This document shows, one piece after another, positions 5,155-5,923 of a stretch of 5,923 bases of DNA; position 1 is the stretch's first letter, and each line of letters begins with the position of its first letter. Position numbers and translations under genes: made by a program. The stretch covers positions 1 through 5,923 of the forward strand of contig JAJAYG010000038.1 of the NCBI GenBank assembly GCA_026786335.1. Direction: 5' to 3'. The stretch is from Chitinophagales bacterium. Its GTDB lineage: Bacteria; Bacteroidota; Bacteroidia; Chitinophagales; UBA10324. Below the pieces are notes generated by a model. The model was not told the origin of the DNA. It made no database searches and saw nothing but the letters and a program-made list of their open reading frames with translations.

Positions 5155-5923
5155 TTAATGATGAATCACTAAAAATTTTCCCGTAAAATCTTTTTCAATT
5201 CCATGAAGGGTAAGCATATAAATCCCATTAGGTAACTCCGTTACATTCAAATTGAAGTAGGAATTATTTGGTGAAACTTGTTTTTCGATTATTGTAAAAT
5301 TCATTTCATTGCGCACTTCGAGATTTCTCACAATCTTGTTTGGCATCTTGATTCTCAAAACATCATTTGCAGGATTAGGAAATAAAAAAAATTCTGATTC
5401 ATTCCATCCATCAAATATGGCATTGTAACTTGCTGGACAATCTTTCGAGTTTGTTGCAACACAAGCATCGTCAATATAATAATAAGAACTTCCTGCGCTG
5501 GCAATAAAGGCAATTGTATCAGTCATAGCATTTGTAAAAAAATTACCAAAAGCAATATACTTATATGTAGAATCTGCAATGAAATATCCTGATACTTTTA
5601 TCCAAATGATAGTGTCTGTAATGACTGAACTGTAATTGACATGCGCAAAATTATTTATCGCGACAGGCAAATTTGTCGAAAATGAATCCATTGAAAGCCT
5701 TGCTCCGAGATTATTGGTAAATACGCCAGGTAGAAATTCTCCTCCACTACCACTGCAAATATTAAATTCTATATAGTATTGCTGTCCAATTTCCAATGGG
5801 TGATTTAACCGACAGCCCACAAACTCATGTTCGTTTGCAGGCCAATATGTGTGAAACCCGCAATACGCATTCCCATTAAGCGGTAGCTGATAACCAAAGC
5901 CATTGTAGGGCACACTCACTAAA
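5155..5923 (-). CDS. C-terminal part of a T9SS-secreted protein with a probable jelly-roll domain (5' end outside the window)
   Basis: The frame stays open to the right edge and ends at TAA 5157-5155. The GTG at 5919 is probably an internal codon, because upstream sequence is in frame and no signal peptide is visible. About the first 155 visible residues (VPYNGFGYQLPLNGNAYCGFHTY, then LEIGQQYYIEFNIC, VSGYFIADSTYKYIAFGNFFTN, and SSYYYIDDACV) match the general pattern of a CBM-like, galactose-binding-type beta-sandwich seen in many Bacteroidota secreted proteins. A T9SS type A sorting domain follows from ~178: FLFPNPANDVLRIKMP, then ELPNGIYMLTL and GKFLVIHH. It is probably exported by Sec then T9SS and bound to or released from the cell surface. 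The ligand is unknown, and a catalytic domain could lie in the missing N-terminal part. The 25-bp AT-rich gap to the downstream fibre gene has no terminator, so co-transcription is likely. Confidence 0.85.
   Translation of the reverse strand, partial: LVSVPYNGFGYQLPLNGNAYCGFHTYWPANEHEFVGCRLNHPLEIGQQYYIEFNICSGSGGEFLPGVFTNNLGARLSMDSFSTNLPVAINNFAHVNYSSVITDTIIWIKVSGYFIADSTYKYIAFGNFFTNAMTDTIAFIASAGSSYYYIDDACVATNSKDCPASYNAIFDGWNESEFFLFPNPANDVLRIKMPNKIVRNLEVRNEMNFTIIEKQVSPNNSYFNLNVTELPNGIYMLTLHGIEKDFTGKFLVIHH

Overview
The window looks like Bacteroidota (Chitinophagales, Sphingobacteriales or Flavobacteriales type). It is AT-rich. Two secreted proteins end in the Por/type IX secretion (T9SS) C-terminal sorting domain. 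Start codons lack clear Shine-Dalgarno sequences, and one candidate promoter carries the Bacteroidetes TAnnTTTG -7 box. TGA is used as a normal stop by at least two genes, so the standard bacterial code applies.

Layout, left to right. (1) Positions 2-643, plus strand: the C-terminal part of a protein resembling the beta-rich tail of Bacteroidota M1-family metallopeptidases; the catalytic part lies off the left edge. (2) Positions 745-1185, plus strand: a small multi-pass membrane protein gene broken twice, by an in-frame TGA at codon 40 and by the edge of an insertion sequence. (3) Positions 1182-2638: a complete IS5-family-like insertion sequence with 19-bp perfect terminal inverted repeats and one intact DDE transposase gene on the minus strand. 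(4) Positions 2639-2804: a short gap with a possible 15-codon remnant of a plus-strand gene and two strong hairpin terminators. (5) Positions 2805-5129, minus strand: a large secreted fibre-like protein with a signal peptide, VGIG-type and YGVYG-type repeats, an S74 intramolecular chaperone domain, a short coiled coil and a T9SS sorting domain. (6) Positions 5155 to the right edge, minus strand: the C-terminal part of a second T9SS cargo protein with a probable jelly-roll domain, 25 bp upstream of the fibre gene and probably co-transcribed with it.

The two minus-strand genes together look like a cell-surface or secreted pair exported through Sec and then T9SS. The plus-strand left part is a degraded neighbourhood whose last gene was cut by the IS. 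The flanks of the IS do not form a matching 4-bp target duplication, and the rest of the cut gene is not found on the other side, so the site may have undergone an IS-associated deletion.

I see no wholly new biological system here. The most interesting points are the doubly broken membrane gene, the IS junctions, and a possible conflict in the fibre protein between S74 self-cleavage and C-terminal T9SS sorting.
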